From Paraburkholderia ginsengiterrae (GTDB lineage Bacteria > Pseudomonadota > Gammaproteobacteria > Burkholderiales > Burkholderiaceae): a stretch of DNA of 64,000 nt. Below the pieces are notes generated by a model, which saw only the letters and a list, made by a program, of their open reading frames with translations, was not told the origin of the DNA and did no database searches. The stretch is taken from the NCBI RefSeq assembly GCF_001645125.1, contig NZ_LXKA01000287.1, positions 1-64,000 on the forward strand. The letters are read 5' to 3'. Shown here one piece after another: positions 27,277 through 36,039 of this stretch. Numbering within the stretch: the first letter of the stretch is position 1; each line of letters begins with the position of its first letter. Made by a program: the position numbers and the translations under genes.

Positions 27277-28350
27277 TCAGTGCGCGGCGCGCGCCGCGAT
27301 CAGTTTGCACGCGTGCGGTGGCAATTCCGCGAGCACCGGCATGCCGAGCGCGAGCCCGGGTGTTTCGCGCGGCGTGGTCGCGGCGGTCAGCGTGAACCCG
27401 GCGCAATCGATGGTGGCTTCGAGCGAGGCGCCCACGTCGCGAATGAAGGTGACGGTGCCCGTCAGCCGGTTCGGGCCGGCCGTGTCGGAGGCCGCTTTCA
27501 CGCACACGTCCTCGGGACGGATCAGGAGGCGGATGTCGCTGCCGGACTCCGGCACGCGCGCCGCTTGCGCGACCGCGATACGGCGGCCGCCCGGCAGGCT
27601 TACGCCGCCCGCGCCGTCGTAAGTGACCGGCAGGATATTGCCGAGGCCGATGAAGTCGGCCACGAACTCGCTAACCGGATCGCGATAGATATCGAGCGGC
27701 TTGCCGACCTGGGCGATGCGGCCTTTCTCCATCACCACGATCTCGTCGGCCATCGTCATGGCTTCGCGCTGGTCGTGCGTGACCATGATCGTCGTGATGC
27801 CGAGGCGTTGCTGCAGCAGGCGGATTTCAACCTGCATCGCCTCGCGCAGCTTGGCGTCGAGCGCGGAGAGCGGTTCATCGAGCAGCAGCAGTTTCGGTTG
27901 CGACGCGATCGCGCGCGCGATCGCCACGCGCTGGCGCTGGCCGCCGGAAAGTTGCGTGACCGGCCGGTTCGCCATATGCGGCAGCTGGATCAGTTCGAGC
28001 AATTCGGCGACGCGGCGGCCTTGCGCTGCCTTGTCCGTTTTGCGCAGTCGCAGCGGATACGCGACGTTCTCCGCCACCGTCAAGTGCGGAAACAGCGCGA
28101 GCGACTGGAACACCATGCCGAAATCGCGCCGGTTGGCCGGCACGCGTGTGATGTCGCGGTCGGCGAAATGGATGTTGCCGGAAGTCGGCGTCTCCAGCCC
28201 GGCGATCATCCGCAGCAGCGTGGTCTTGCCGCAGCCGGACGGGCCGAGGAAGCACACCAGCTTGCCGTCGGGCACGTTCAGATCGACGCTGTCGACGGCG
28301 TGGGCGGCGCCGAAGCGGCGGGTCACGGCTTGCAAGGTGAGATGGGTCAT
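27277..28350 (-). CDS. ABC transporter ATPase with TOBE domain (PotA type)
   Basis: A 357-residue ATPase that powers the polyamine/opine-type importer encoded upstream. Walker A GPSGCGKTTL (about residue 39), signature LSGGQRQRVAIARA (about 135), Walker B LLLLDEPLSALDAKLRE (about 155) and the H-loop TIMVTHDQREAMTMAD are intact; the C-terminal third is a TOBE domain (RPEDVCVKA ... GASLEATIDCAGF). ATG 28350 has GGAG eight bases upstream. Being the only ATPase in the seven-gene series, it is the obvious candidate to be shared with the downstream amino-acid permeases, though these usually use a GlnQ-type ATPase. Confidence 0.9.
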   Translation of the reverse strand: MTHLTLQAVTRRFGAAHAVDSVDLNVPDGKLVCFLGPSGCGKTTLLRMIAGLETPTSGNIHFADRDITRVPANRRDFGMVFQSLALFPHLTVAENVAYPLRLRKTDKAAQGRRVAELLELIQLPHMANRPVTQLSGGQRQRVAIARAIASQPKLLLLDEPLSALDAKLREAMQVEIRLLQQRLGITTIMVTHDQREAMTMADEIVVMEKGRIAQVGKPLDIYRDPVSEFVADFIGLGNILPVTYDGAGGVSLPGGRRIAVAQAARVPESGSDIRLLIRPEDVCVKAASDTAGPNRLTGTVTFIRDVGASLEATIDCAGFTLTAATTPRETPGLALGMPVLAELPPHACKLIAARAAH

Positions 28351-28401
28351 CGAATGCTCCAGCAAATGGGTGTCGTGAACGCGCGTATGCAAAAGATGCG
28401 C

Positions 28402-29295
28402 TCAGAGCGCCACGCCTTCGTCGCCGATCAGCTTTTCGAGCAGCCAGATCAGCGCGAAGTCGATCGCGACAATGAAAACGGCGAAACAGAACACGGTCGG
28501 ATCGAGCGACGACACCGTGCGGCTGTAGAGCCATACCGGCAGCGTCATCGTGTCGATGCTGTAGAGAAAGAAGGTCACCGTGAACTCGTTGAACGAGACG
28601 ATGAACGCGAACAGCATGCCGGCCAGAATGCCGGGGCGCATGAGCGGCAGGATCACGTCGACGAGCGCGCGGCCTGGACTTGCACCCATCACACACGCGG
28701 CTTCCTCGAACTCCGGACCGATCGAGGCGACCGACGCCGCGCAGTTCTTCACGGTAAACGGCAACGCCAGAATCACGTGCGCGATGATCAGGCGGAACAC
28801 GCCGAGTTCGACCGGCAGCACGTTGAACACCAGCAGCAGCGACAAGCCGAGCATGACGAGCGGGTAGACGAGCGGCAACGCCACCAGTTGTTCGACCGCC
28901 GGCTTGCCACGGAAGCGGTAGCGGCTGAGCGCATAGGCGGCGGGCACCGAGACGAGCGTGGCAATCACCATGGTGGAGAGCGCAACAATCAGACTCGTGC
29001 TCAATGCGGCGCCCATCGAGAGCGTGTCGCTTGCGTCCGGTGAGACGAAGCTGTGCCACGCGGCGCGATACCAGTGAAGGCCGTACGCGTGCGGCGGAAA
29101 TTCGAGCGTGTCGGCCGCGCTGAACGACATGGTGATCATCGTCAGGATCGGCAGCGCGGCGAGGAACAACACGACCGCCGCGAGCAGCGCGGTGGCCTTG
29201 CCGAGCTGGCCCGGCATCGTGACCGGCCAGCGTTGCGGCGAGGACGAGCGGGGCGGCCGCGACGGCAGGCGCGAGGTTTGAATGGGCGTACTCAT
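28402..29295 (-). CDS. ABC transporter permease, PotC type
   Basis: A 297-residue inner-membrane permease with six membrane segments. The N-terminal basic tail is followed by the first segment (ALLAAVVLFLAALPILTMITM) and a periplasmic loop; EEAACVMGASPGRALVDVILPLM is the ATPase-docking EAA loop. It begins four bases inside the upstream permease gene (29292-29295), so the two are translationally coupled. Similarity is to permeases for spermidine, putrescine or 2-aminoethylphosphonate. Confidence 0.88.
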   Translation of the reverse strand: MSTPIQTSRLPSRPPRSSSPQRWPVTMPGQLGKATALLAAVVLFLAALPILTMITMSFSAADTLEFPPHAYGLHWYRAAWHSFVSPDASDTLSMGAALSTSLIVALSTMVIATLVSVPAAYALSRYRFRGKPAVEQLVALPLVYPLVMLGLSLLLVFNVLPVELGVFRLIIAHVILALPFTVKNCAASVASIGPEFEEAACVMGASPGRALVDVILPLMRPGILAGMLFAFIVSFNEFTVTFFLYSIDTMTLPVWLYSRTVSSLDPTVFCFAVFIVAIDFALIWLLEKLIGDEGVAL

Positions 29296-30245
29296 GCGTG
29301 AGGTTCCTCGGCAAGACGCTGCGTACGGCGCACGAGGCGCTGCGACAGCGCCATCACCGTGAGCGTGGCGATCATCAACACGACGCCTGATGCGGAGGCC
29401 GCCGGCCAGTTGAGCAAGGGCGCCACCTGATCGTGGACCAGCACCGCGAGCATCGGCACGCGGCGTCCGCCGAGCAGCAGCGGCACGGCGAACGCGCTCG
29501 CGTTGTAGGCGAACACCAGCAACGCGCCCGATACCAGGCCGGGCATGGCGAGCGGCAACAGCACGTGGCGCAGGGTTTGCCAGCGCGTCGCGCCGAGCGT
29601 CGCGGCGGCTTCCTCATACGAGCTTGACACCGCGCGCATCGCGCTCGAGAGCGGCAGCACGGCGAGCGGAAACGCCGTCTGGATCAGACCGAGCAACACG
29701 CCATGCTCGCGATACAGCCACATCACCGGACGCTGGACGAGGCCGCTGCCGAGCAGCGCATGATTGAGCAAGCCCGCCGGCCCGAGAATGATCAGCCAGC
29801 CGTAGCCTTGCAGCAGCAGATTGACGAGCAGCGGCAGCAGCACGCCGGCGAGCAATAGCCGCCGCGCGAGCCGCGACTTGGTGCGCGCCATGGCCAGCGC
29901 GACCGGAATCGCAAGCAGCACCGCGCTGATCATGCTTTGAAACGCGAGCTTCAACGTAAGCCACAACGACTTCATGAAGTAGCCGTCGAGCAGGTCCGTG
30001 TAGTTCTGCAGCGTGAAGCCGTGCCATTCGTTGCCTTGCGCGCCGAAACTCATGCGCAGCACGACCAGCGCCGCCGCGCCCAGCACGGCGAGAAACAGCA
30101 GGATGGGCGCGAGCAGCAGCCACGGACGCGCCTTGGCCATCGCCGTGGCGGGCGGCGCGTCCGGGCCGGGTGTGCGTGCGTTGTCCGCCGCCGCGCGTGC
30201 GCTCGACGGAGCTCGCCGTGAAAAGCGCGCAAGCATCGTACTCAT
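29292..30245 (-). CDS. ABC transporter permease, PotB type
   Basis: A 317-residue permease with a basic Ala/Arg-rich cytosolic tail of about 35 residues before the first membrane segment (PWLLLAPILLFLAVLGAAALVVL). EEAAATLGATRWQTLRHVLLPLA is the EAA loop. ATG 30245 overlaps the binding-protein stop by four bases; the longer frame to 30278 has no ribosome site. Partner of the PotC-type protein. Confidence 0.88.
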   Translation of the reverse strand: MSTMLARFSRRAPSSARAAADNARTPGPDAPPATAMAKARPWLLLAPILLFLAVLGAAALVVLRMSFGAQGNEWHGFTLQNYTDLLDGYFMKSLWLTLKLAFQSMISAVLLAIPVALAMARTKSRLARRLLLAGVLLPLLVNLLLQGYGWLIILGPAGLLNHALLGSGLVQRPVMWLYREHGVLLGLIQTAFPLAVLPLSSAMRAVSSSYEEAAATLGATRWQTLRHVLLPLAMPGLVSGALLVFAYNASAFAVPLLLGGRRVPMLAVLVHDQVAPLLNWPAASASGVVLMIATLTVMALSQRLVRRTQRLAEEPHA

Positions 30246-31336
30246 GCCGCGAAGATTTCGGTGTAGCGCTTGATCCACGCCGGCTGCACGGCCGCGAGCG
30301 CCTTGTCGTCATGCAACACGGCCTTCTCGGCGATCTGCTGCGGGCTCGGCACGAACGCGCGGCTTTCGGCGGGAATCACCGCTTTCGAATTGACCGGGCC
30401 GTTCAGCACGTCGGCGGCCATGCGGCCCTGCACGCCGGCATCGAGCGAATGATTGATGAAGGCATGGATCAGGTCGCTGTCGCCCGGATGCGACTTCGGG
30501 ATGACCGTGAACATCAGCTGCGTGGCGAAGCCTTCCTTCATGCCGTAGGTCACGCCCATCTTGTACTCGGGCTTGCGGATCTGATCGGGGAAGAAGGCCG
30601 GCGAATAGATGCCGCCGATATCGAGCGAACCGGTGCGGAACAGGTCGGCCACCTGGTTCGGGTTCTCGCCGAGCGTCATCACGTGATCTTTCAATTCCAT
30701 CAGCTTCTTGAAGCCCGGCTCGATGTTCTGCTGCGAGCCGCCGTTCATCTTCGCGGCGATGATCGCGAGGTCCACCGCTTCGGCCCACTCGGGCGGCGGC
30801 AGAAAGAGGCGCCCGGCGTATTTGCTGTCCCACAGCGCTTCGTACGAGGACGGCGCGGTCTTGACCGTCGACGTGTTGTAGATCAATCCGTCCGACCACA
30901 GCAGATAGCCGATGCCAAAGCCGTTCGCGCCGGTGCGGTACTGCGGCGCCACGTCTTTCAGGTTCGGCAGCTTGTCCAGATCGGGCTTCATCAGCAAACC
31001 GGCATCGCCGAGGCCCGAGGCCCCGACGCCGGCCAGCGTGATGACGTCGTAGGTGGGACGGTCGCCCGCGGCCTTGACCTTGGCGACCATGCCCGAGGTG
31101 CCGTCGGCGCGATCGGCGATCACTTTGGCGCCGGTCTTTGCCGTGAACGTGGCGGCGATGTTGCGCAGCGCGGCGGCGCCGGTGTCGTCCGACCAGGTGA
31201 GCAGGCGCAGCGTCTTGCCGCTGAAGTTATGTTCCTGCGCGCGCAGATTGATGAACGGCATCGGCAAAGTGGACGCCGCGAGTGCCGCACCGATCGTCTT
31301 GATGGCCTGCCTTCTACCCCGTTTGATCTCTTGCAT
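30242..31336 (-). CDS. Periplasmic substrate-binding protein, spermidine/putrescine type
   Basis: First gene of the operon, 364 residues. The N-terminus KRGRRQAIKTIGAALAAS has an RRxxIK twin-arginine-like pattern, so export may be by Tat or Sec. The mature part starts FSGKTLRLLTWSDDTG and contains GDRPTYDVITLAG, GFGIGYLLWSDGLIYN and GSLDIGGIYSPAFFPDQ, the SBP_bac_8/PotD pattern. Exact ligand not readable. ATG 31336 has GGAGACC upstream; the leader contains an 8-bp dyad 32 bases before it. Confidence 0.88.
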   Translation of the reverse strand: MQEIKRGRRQAIKTIGAALAASTLPMPFINLRAQEHNFSGKTLRLLTWSDDTGAAALRNIAATFTAKTGAKVIADRADGTSGMVAKVKAAGDRPTYDVITLAGVGASGLGDAGLLMKPDLDKLPNLKDVAPQYRTGANGFGIGYLLWSDGLIYNTSTVKTAPSSYEALWDSKYAGRLFLPPPEWAEAVDLAIIAAKMNGGSQQNIEPGFKKLMELKDHVMTLGENPNQVADLFRTGSLDIGGIYSPAFFPDQIRKPEYKMGVTYGMKEGFATQLMFTVIPKSHPGDSDLIHAFINHSLDAGVQGRMAADVLNGPVNSKAVIPAESRAFVPSPQQIAEKAVLHDDKALAAVQPAWIKRYTEIFAA

Positions 31337-31849
31337 GGCGGTCTCCCATATTGAACGCCTGTTGCCTGCTTGCCGTGGCGGCAAGCTTTGCCGGATGTGC
31401 TGCGTGTGATGCACTCTAGGTTTGCCAAAATCCCCCAACAAACGAAATATGCGCATGGCCGGCATGACGTAATCTCATGCATGGGCCCGCGAACGACCTG
31501 CGCGGCGGATGCCGGTCAGCCGGCGGGAGTACCGGCACGGTGGCGTATGCGGGTTAACGTCCATGTTTTGCCGGTCGTCGAAGGGTCGTGGGAGGTATGA
31601 GGAAAGCTCGGTTCTGGTGCGGTTGCCGGCGTGTTTGCCCCGCCGTGGTGCGGCGTAGTGCCGACGCAGTGCGGTTTCGGGCGACGCCATGAGCCGAATG
31701 CATGAGCGCCGTCGCGGCTCGCCTCTCGTGCCGCGTTTTCTGATGGCGTATGCTGTCGGCGTGGCAGGTGTATCGGAAATATGTCAGCGTGTCTGAAGAC
31801 CTGGGCCGCCATGCCTGCGTAATGATTTTTTCTAATCCCGGATATCCCG
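31337..31849. other. Divergent control region of the ABC operon and LysR gene
   Basis: No gene seen over 513 bases. It holds the dyad at 31368-31386 and a dense patch of ATGC/GCAT motifs at 31449-31482. Weak frames within it have no ribosome sites. Confidence 0.5.
31368..31386. promoter_or_regulatory. Candidate LysR-type operator
   Basis: GCTTGCCG-TGG-CGGCAAGC is a perfect 8-bp dyad that contains the LysR-family signature T-N11-A (T at 31371, A at 31383), between the divergent LysR gene and the ABC operon. It could instead be a leader hairpin of the operon mRNA. Confidence 0.5.
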
Positions 31850-32743
31850 ATGCGACGCCTCCCGCCGCTCAACGCGCTGCAGATTTTCGAAACGGTCGCG
31901 CGCCATCGCAGTTTCACGCGCGCAGCCGACCATCTGTGCCTGACCCAGGGCGCGGTCAGCCGGCAAATCATCGCGCTCGAGGACTACTACAAATTTCCGC
32001 TTTTCAAGCGCCACGCCAAAGGATTGACGCTGACCGCCGAGGGGGAATTGCTGCTGCCTGCCGTGAAGGAGAGCTTCGCGCGAATCGAGGAGATTTCACT
32101 GCGTCTCACCCGGCAGCGTACCGATCTCGCGCTGAAGGTGCCGACCTGCGTGATGCGCTGGATGCTGCCGAAGATCATGCGCTTTCAGACCGAGTATCCC
32201 GAGTTGCACGTGCAGATCACGACGACCTGGCAGCACGACGTCGATTTCCAGCTCGAACCGTTCGACGCGGCGATCATCTACGGTTCGTCGCCGGGGGCGG
32301 ACGTGCAGGCGGTGCCGTTGTTCGAGGAGCGTCTGACGCCGGTGTGCGCGCCCGATCTGCTGAAGGACAAGCCGCTCGCCAAGGTGGCGGATCTGGCGCG
32401 CCATACGCTGCTGCATCCCACGCGCGATCATCGCGACTGGAAGATGTGGCTCGCCAAAGTGAGCGCCGAGGAAGCGGCGCAAGCGCCGGAGATCGACGCC
32501 GGCCACGGCCCGAGCTTCGACACGCTCGACATGGCGACCAATGCCGCGTTACAGGGCTTTGGCGTTGCGATCAGCGACCTTGCTCTGATTGACGAAGACG
32601 TCGCGGCGAAGCGGCTGGTGCGGCCGTTCGATACGGTGCTCAAGACCGGCTGGCGGTATTACTTCGTGTATCCGGACTCGGTTGCGCATCAGCAGAAGCT
32701 GAATCTGTTTCGCGACTGGATTGCCGCGCATTGGGAGGAGTAG
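31850..32743 (+). CDS. LysR-family transcriptional regulator (GcvA-like)
   Basis: A 297-residue regulator. The N-terminal winged helix (LPPLNALQIFETVARHRSFTRAADHLCLTQGAVSRQI split over residues 4-40) is typical of the GcvA/AmpR branch, followed by the type II periplasmic-binding-like effector domain (DVDFQLEPFDAAIIYG ... HTLLHPTRDHRDW ... GVAISDLALI). Divergent from the seven ABC-transport genes, so it probably controls them in response to the imported compound. A terminator-like hairpin follows its stop. Confidence 0.92.
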   Translation: MRRLPPLNALQIFETVARHRSFTRAADHLCLTQGAVSRQIIALEDYYKFPLFKRHAKGLTLTAEGELLLPAVKESFARIEEISLRLTRQRTDLALKVPTCVMRWMLPKIMRFQTEYPELHVQITTTWQHDVDFQLEPFDAAIIYGSSPGADVQAVPLFEERLTPVCAPDLLKDKPLAKVADLARHTLLHPTRDHRDWKMWLAKVSAEEAAQAPEIDAGHGPSFDTLDMATNAALQGFGVAISDLALIDEDVAAKRLVRPFDTVLKTGWRYYFVYPDSVAHQQKLNLFRDWIAAHWEE

Positions 32744-32745
32744 GG

Positions 32746-32769
32746 CGGGCCGAGCGTGTCATCGGCCCG
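32746..32769. terminator. Hairpin between convergent LysR and small secreted-protein genes
   Basis: CGGGCCGA (32746-32753) and TCGGCCCG (32762-32769), perfect 8-bp arms, 8-base loop, three bases after the LysR stop. Confidence 0.5.
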
Positions 32770-32790
32770 CTCGGGCCGAATTGATCGTTG

Positions 32791-33081
32791 TTATTGCGCA
32801 GCCGGTGACACAGTGCTCGGCGTCGCTAACGTGTTGTGACTCCCGGGAGGGTTGGTGAGGGACGTCGAGCTATTGTTCGTGGTATTCGGCAAACCCGTGT
32901 TAGCTGCCCCGGCGCTCATGCCGCTTTCCGAACTGGTGGCGCCAGGCGTGCCGTAGCCGCTCGTTGGCGCGGCCGGTGACCTGGTGGTCGGGGTCGCCAG
33001 CGTATTGTTGCTCTGTGCATACGCCCCAGCCGACAGCGTGATTGCGGCGATTGCCGCGACTAATGTGCTGGTTGCCTTCAT
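32791..33081 (-). CDS. Small secreted Ser/Thr/Asn-rich protein
   Basis: A 96-residue exported protein of unknown function. Signal peptide MKATSTLVAAIAAITLS ends at AYA (about residue 22). The mature 74 residues are low-complexity, rich in Ser, Thr, Asn, Gly and Pro, and begin and end with nearly the same motif: NNTLATPTTRSPAAP and HNTLATPSTVSPAAQ. The start at 33081 has AAGGAGGAG upstream, an excellent ribosome site, so expression is likely. No Cys and no obvious binding motif. Convergent with the LysR gene. Confidence 0.75.
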   Translation of the reverse strand: MKATSTLVAAIAAITLSAGAYAQSNNTLATPTTRSPAAPTSGYGTPGATSSESGMSAGAANTGLPNTTNNSSTSLTNPPGSHNTLATPSTVSPAAQ

Positions 33082-33327
33082 GACTCGCTCCTCCTTATTG
33101 GATTGGAATTGCAACGCAAACGATCCATCGTCCATCAAGTTTATGAAAGCGATTGCGAATAATTAAGCACCTTATTCGCAAGGATGAATTTCGGTTTTAG
33201 AAATAGCCCTTCAGCACGCGCGCATTCCGACGCAACCGGGGAAGCGGATTAATTTCGCTATTGTTTTCGATTTTTGTCGTGTCCAGCGGAGGCAGAATCG
33301 TCACAGACAGAATATGAGGGAGACAAG

Positions 33328-34476
33328 ATGGCATCCATATCGAATCCGTTAGCGCCTTCAAATCTCAAGAAGTCTCTCAAGCTGGATGCCATCCGGTTTC
33401 TCGCGGCTTTCTGGGTTTTGATGTACCACTTTCGACCGCCCGCATTCAAAGAACTGCTGCCGCATCGGCTGGCCTTTCTGGGCAGCGCATTATGGTCGGG
33501 ATCGACAGCGCTATTTGCAGGCCCCGCCGCCGTCATCGTTTTCTTTGTCATTTCCGGTTATTGCATTCACAGCGCATATCAAAGGGACGTCACGCTTAAA
33601 CCGATCAGCTATTACGCGTCCAGATTTGTCCGCATCGGGTTGCCGTTGGTTATCCTGCTGTGCCTCGTCCAACCTCTGCCCACCGGGCAAAACTATCTCG
33701 AGTCCGTGCTGTGGTCGCTCTACTGCGAGATGGTCTATTACGCCGTATATCCGCTCTTGCGCGCGCATTTCCGGTACATCGGCGAAATGATCGTTGGCTG
33801 TGCGATTGTCGCCGGCGTGATGGTGGCAGTGGTCCGTCTCATTGGGCACCCGGCATGTCACAGCTGTGTGTACGAGACGTATGGCGTTCCGGGTACAGCT
33901 TTGCTGTATGCGGCCGGCTGGATTTCCGGTTGCCTGATCGCGGAAACGCAGCGCAACTCGACGCGATTCAACGTTCGCAGCGCCTATTCGCCGCTCACCA
34001 TGCTCATCCGTCGCGGCCTTGATATGAGCACGCGGTTCCTCTCGCACCACCTCGTCGCGTTAAGGGTGACCGTTGTTATGGCAGGCGCGGCCATCATGAT
34101 TCTGCTATCCGGGTCGAGTCTCAAACCGGCGTTCGTGCCGCTCGTCACGCCGGACATCACGCTTCCGCTTTTCCAGTTCCTCGCGGCAATCTGGATCGCG
34201 ACGGAGACAGTCACGCCTTCCGCGTCGAGCATATGGTCCAAACTCGCTGCCTTGGGCGCATGGTCCTACAGCCTCTATCTTTGTCACAAGATGGCGCTCG
34301 CACTGCTGGAGATGACGCAATTTGACGCTACGTCCCGATTCGCGTGGTTCGTGCAGGTCGCCCTGGCGTTCGTCATCAGCTACGCATTTTATCGGCTGGT
34401 CGAGAGGCCGTCCCATGGGGTTTCGCAGCGCCTGCGCAAGTACACATCGGACGCCCCGCCCGCGCCCGCTGCGTGA
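33328..34476 (+). CDS. Acyltransferase-3 family membrane protein
   Basis: A 382-residue membrane protein with about ten membrane segments. KLDAIRFLAAFWVLMYHF (His near residue 34, the conserved motif residue) and FFVISGYCIH are the acyltransferase-3 hallmark; WSLYCEMVYYAVYP and WSYSLYLCH complete it. Family members O-acetylate or otherwise acylate surface polysaccharides, lipids or macrolides. ATG 33328 follows GGGAGA; the track upstream to 33274 lacks a ribosome site. No polysaccharide cluster is adjacent, so the acceptor is unknown. Confidence 0.88.
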   Translation: MASISNPLAPSNLKKSLKLDAIRFLAAFWVLMYHFRPPAFKELLPHRLAFLGSALWSGSTALFAGPAAVIVFFVISGYCIHSAYQRDVTLKPISYYASRFVRIGLPLVILLCLVQPLPTGQNYLESVLWSLYCEMVYYAVYPLLRAHFRYIGEMIVGCAIVAGVMVAVVRLIGHPACHSCVYETYGVPGTALLYAAGWISGCLIAETQRNSTRFNVRSAYSPLTMLIRRGLDMSTRFLSHHLVALRVTVVMAGAAIMILLSGSSLKPAFVPLVTPDITLPLFQFLAAIWIATETVTPSASSIWSKLAALGAWSYSLYLCHKMALALLEMTQFDATSRFAWFVQVALAFVISYAFYRLVERPSHGVSQRLRKYTSDAPPAPAA

Positions 34477-34553
34477 CGATTTGACTTCCCTAACCCCTGC
34501 CATACACTAGATTCGAAGCACGCTACTCGTCGCGGAGTACAAGGAGAACAACC

Positions 34554-35198
34554 ATGACTCCCTGGGAAATCGAAGGCACGGAACTCATGACCTGCAATTG
34601 CTCATACGGTTGCCCGTGCCAATTCAACGCACTGCCGACTCATGGTTTCTGCGAAGCGATGGGCGCCATATCGATCGGCAGCGGGTACTACGGCGACGTG
34701 CGACTCGACGGCGTCAAGATCGCGGTCGTGTTTCAATGGCCGGGACCGGTCCACGAAGGCAAGGGCAAGTGCCAGCCGATCGTCGACGAACGCGCCAGCC
34801 CGGAGCAACGCGAAGCCATTCTGAAAATCATGACGGGGCAGGACACCGAGCCGTTCGCCACGATGTTCGCCGTGTACGCATCGACCCTCGAGCAGGCATT
34901 TGATCCGATCTTCACGAAGATCGACTTCGATGTCGATGTCGATGCCCGACGCGGTCGGATTCATGTCGAGGGCGTATTCGACGCCGTCGGCGAGCCGATC
35001 CGCAATCCGGTGACGGGCGACGAGCATCGCGTTCGAATCGACTTGCCGCACGGTTTCGAATACGAGCTTGCCGAAATCGGCTCGGGCACCAGCCGCTCGC
35101 AAGGAAACATTGCACTGGACCTCAAGGGCACCTACGCGCAGTTCGCGCGACTGCATCTGAATAACAAAGGACTGGTCCGGCATCGCGCTGCCGCATGA
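34554..35198 (+). CDS. DUF1326-domain protein
   Basis: A 214-residue soluble protein. The N-terminal ELMTCNCSYGCPCQFNALPT (cysteines at about 14, 16, 20 and 22) is the conserved DUF1326 Cys cluster and looks metal-binding. The rest is beta-rich (DVDVDARRGRIHVEGVFDA). Function is not established for the family. It overlaps the following DUF2182 gene by four bases; I recall this pairing from many proteobacteria, and it implies a joint role. Start has AAGGAG. Confidence 0.88.
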   Translation: MTPWEIEGTELMTCNCSYGCPCQFNALPTHGFCEAMGAISIGSGYYGDVRLDGVKIAVVFQWPGPVHEGKGKCQPIVDERASPEQREAILKIMTGQDTEPFATMFAVYASTLEQAFDPIFTKIDFDVDVDARRGRIHVEGVFDAVGEPIRNPVTGDEHRVRIDLPHGFEYELAEIGSGTSRSQGNIALDLKGTYAQFARLHLNNKGLVRHRAAA

Positions 35199-35986
35199 GC
35201 AGCATCGAATCTCTCCTCGGACGCGAGCGCGTCATCACCGCGCTCGGCATCGTCGCGGTCGTCGTGTTCTCGTGGGCCTACTTGTGGACGGGCGCCGGAG
35301 TCGGCATGTCCGCACTCGACATGACGGCCGTCGCGCTGTTCCCGCATCGGTTGGCAGACGGTGGCGGGGAAATGGATCCGTCGCTGCTGACCGTGATCCT
35401 GATGTGGTGGGTGATGATGATCGCGATGATGACGCCCAGCGCGGCGCCGCTCATCCTGTTGTATCGGCGCGTATTGCGTCACCACGACGCAATCGAGGCT
35501 CGGTCGGCCATTGCGTCGCTGTGTCTGCTGGCCGGTTACCTGATTGCCTGGCTGGCTTTCTCGATCTGCGCGGCGCTGCTGCAAAAGGGGCTGCAACCGA
35601 CCGGCCTCATTTCTGAAATGATGCTGTGGTCGAAGAGCGCGCTCCTTTCCGCGATCGTGCTGGCCGCGGCGGGCGTCTATCAGTTCTCGCCGCTCAAGCG
35701 CGCCTGCCTGGCGCAGTGCCGTTCGCCCGTGAATTTCCTTACCGCGCACTGGCGTCCAGGCGTCGCGGGCAGCTTCCTGCTCGGGATGCGTCATGGCATT
35801 TACTGTGTGGGCTGCTGCTGGCTGCTGATGGCGTTGCTGTTTGTCGGCGGCGTCATGAATCTCGTCTGGATCGCCGCGCTGTCGCTGCTCGTTTTCGTGG
35901 AAAAAATCCTGCCCGGCGGTGAAGTTGCCGGCCGCGTGCTGGGTGTTGCGCTGATCGCCTGGGCAGGTGTCACCCTGCTGGTGTGA
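35195..35986 (+). CDS. DUF2182-domain integral membrane protein
   Basis: A 263-residue protein with about seven membrane segments. The Met-rich MWWVMMIAMMTPSAAPL segment (about residue 70) and the Cys cluster YCVGCCWLLMALL (about 205) suggest binding of a soft metal such as copper in the membrane; the family is described as a predicted metal-binding membrane protein without proven function. Coupled to the DUF1326 gene. The C-terminus EKILPGGEVAGRVLGVALIAWAG is the usual family ending. Confidence 0.88.
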   Translation: MSSIESLLGRERVITALGIVAVVVFSWAYLWTGAGVGMSALDMTAVALFPHRLADGGGEMDPSLLTVILMWWVMMIAMMTPSAAPLILLYRRVLRHHDAIEARSAIASLCLLAGYLIAWLAFSICAALLQKGLQPTGLISEMMLWSKSALLSAIVLAAAGVYQFSPLKRACLAQCRSPVNFLTAHWRPGVAGSFLLGMRHGIYCVGCCWLLMALLFVGGVMNLVWIAALSLLVFVEKILPGGEVAGRVLGVALIAWAGVTLLV

Positions 35987-36039
35987 TCGGCTTCACTGTT
36001 CTCACGCGGTCATCGAAAAAATTCTGTTGGAGTCTCAGG

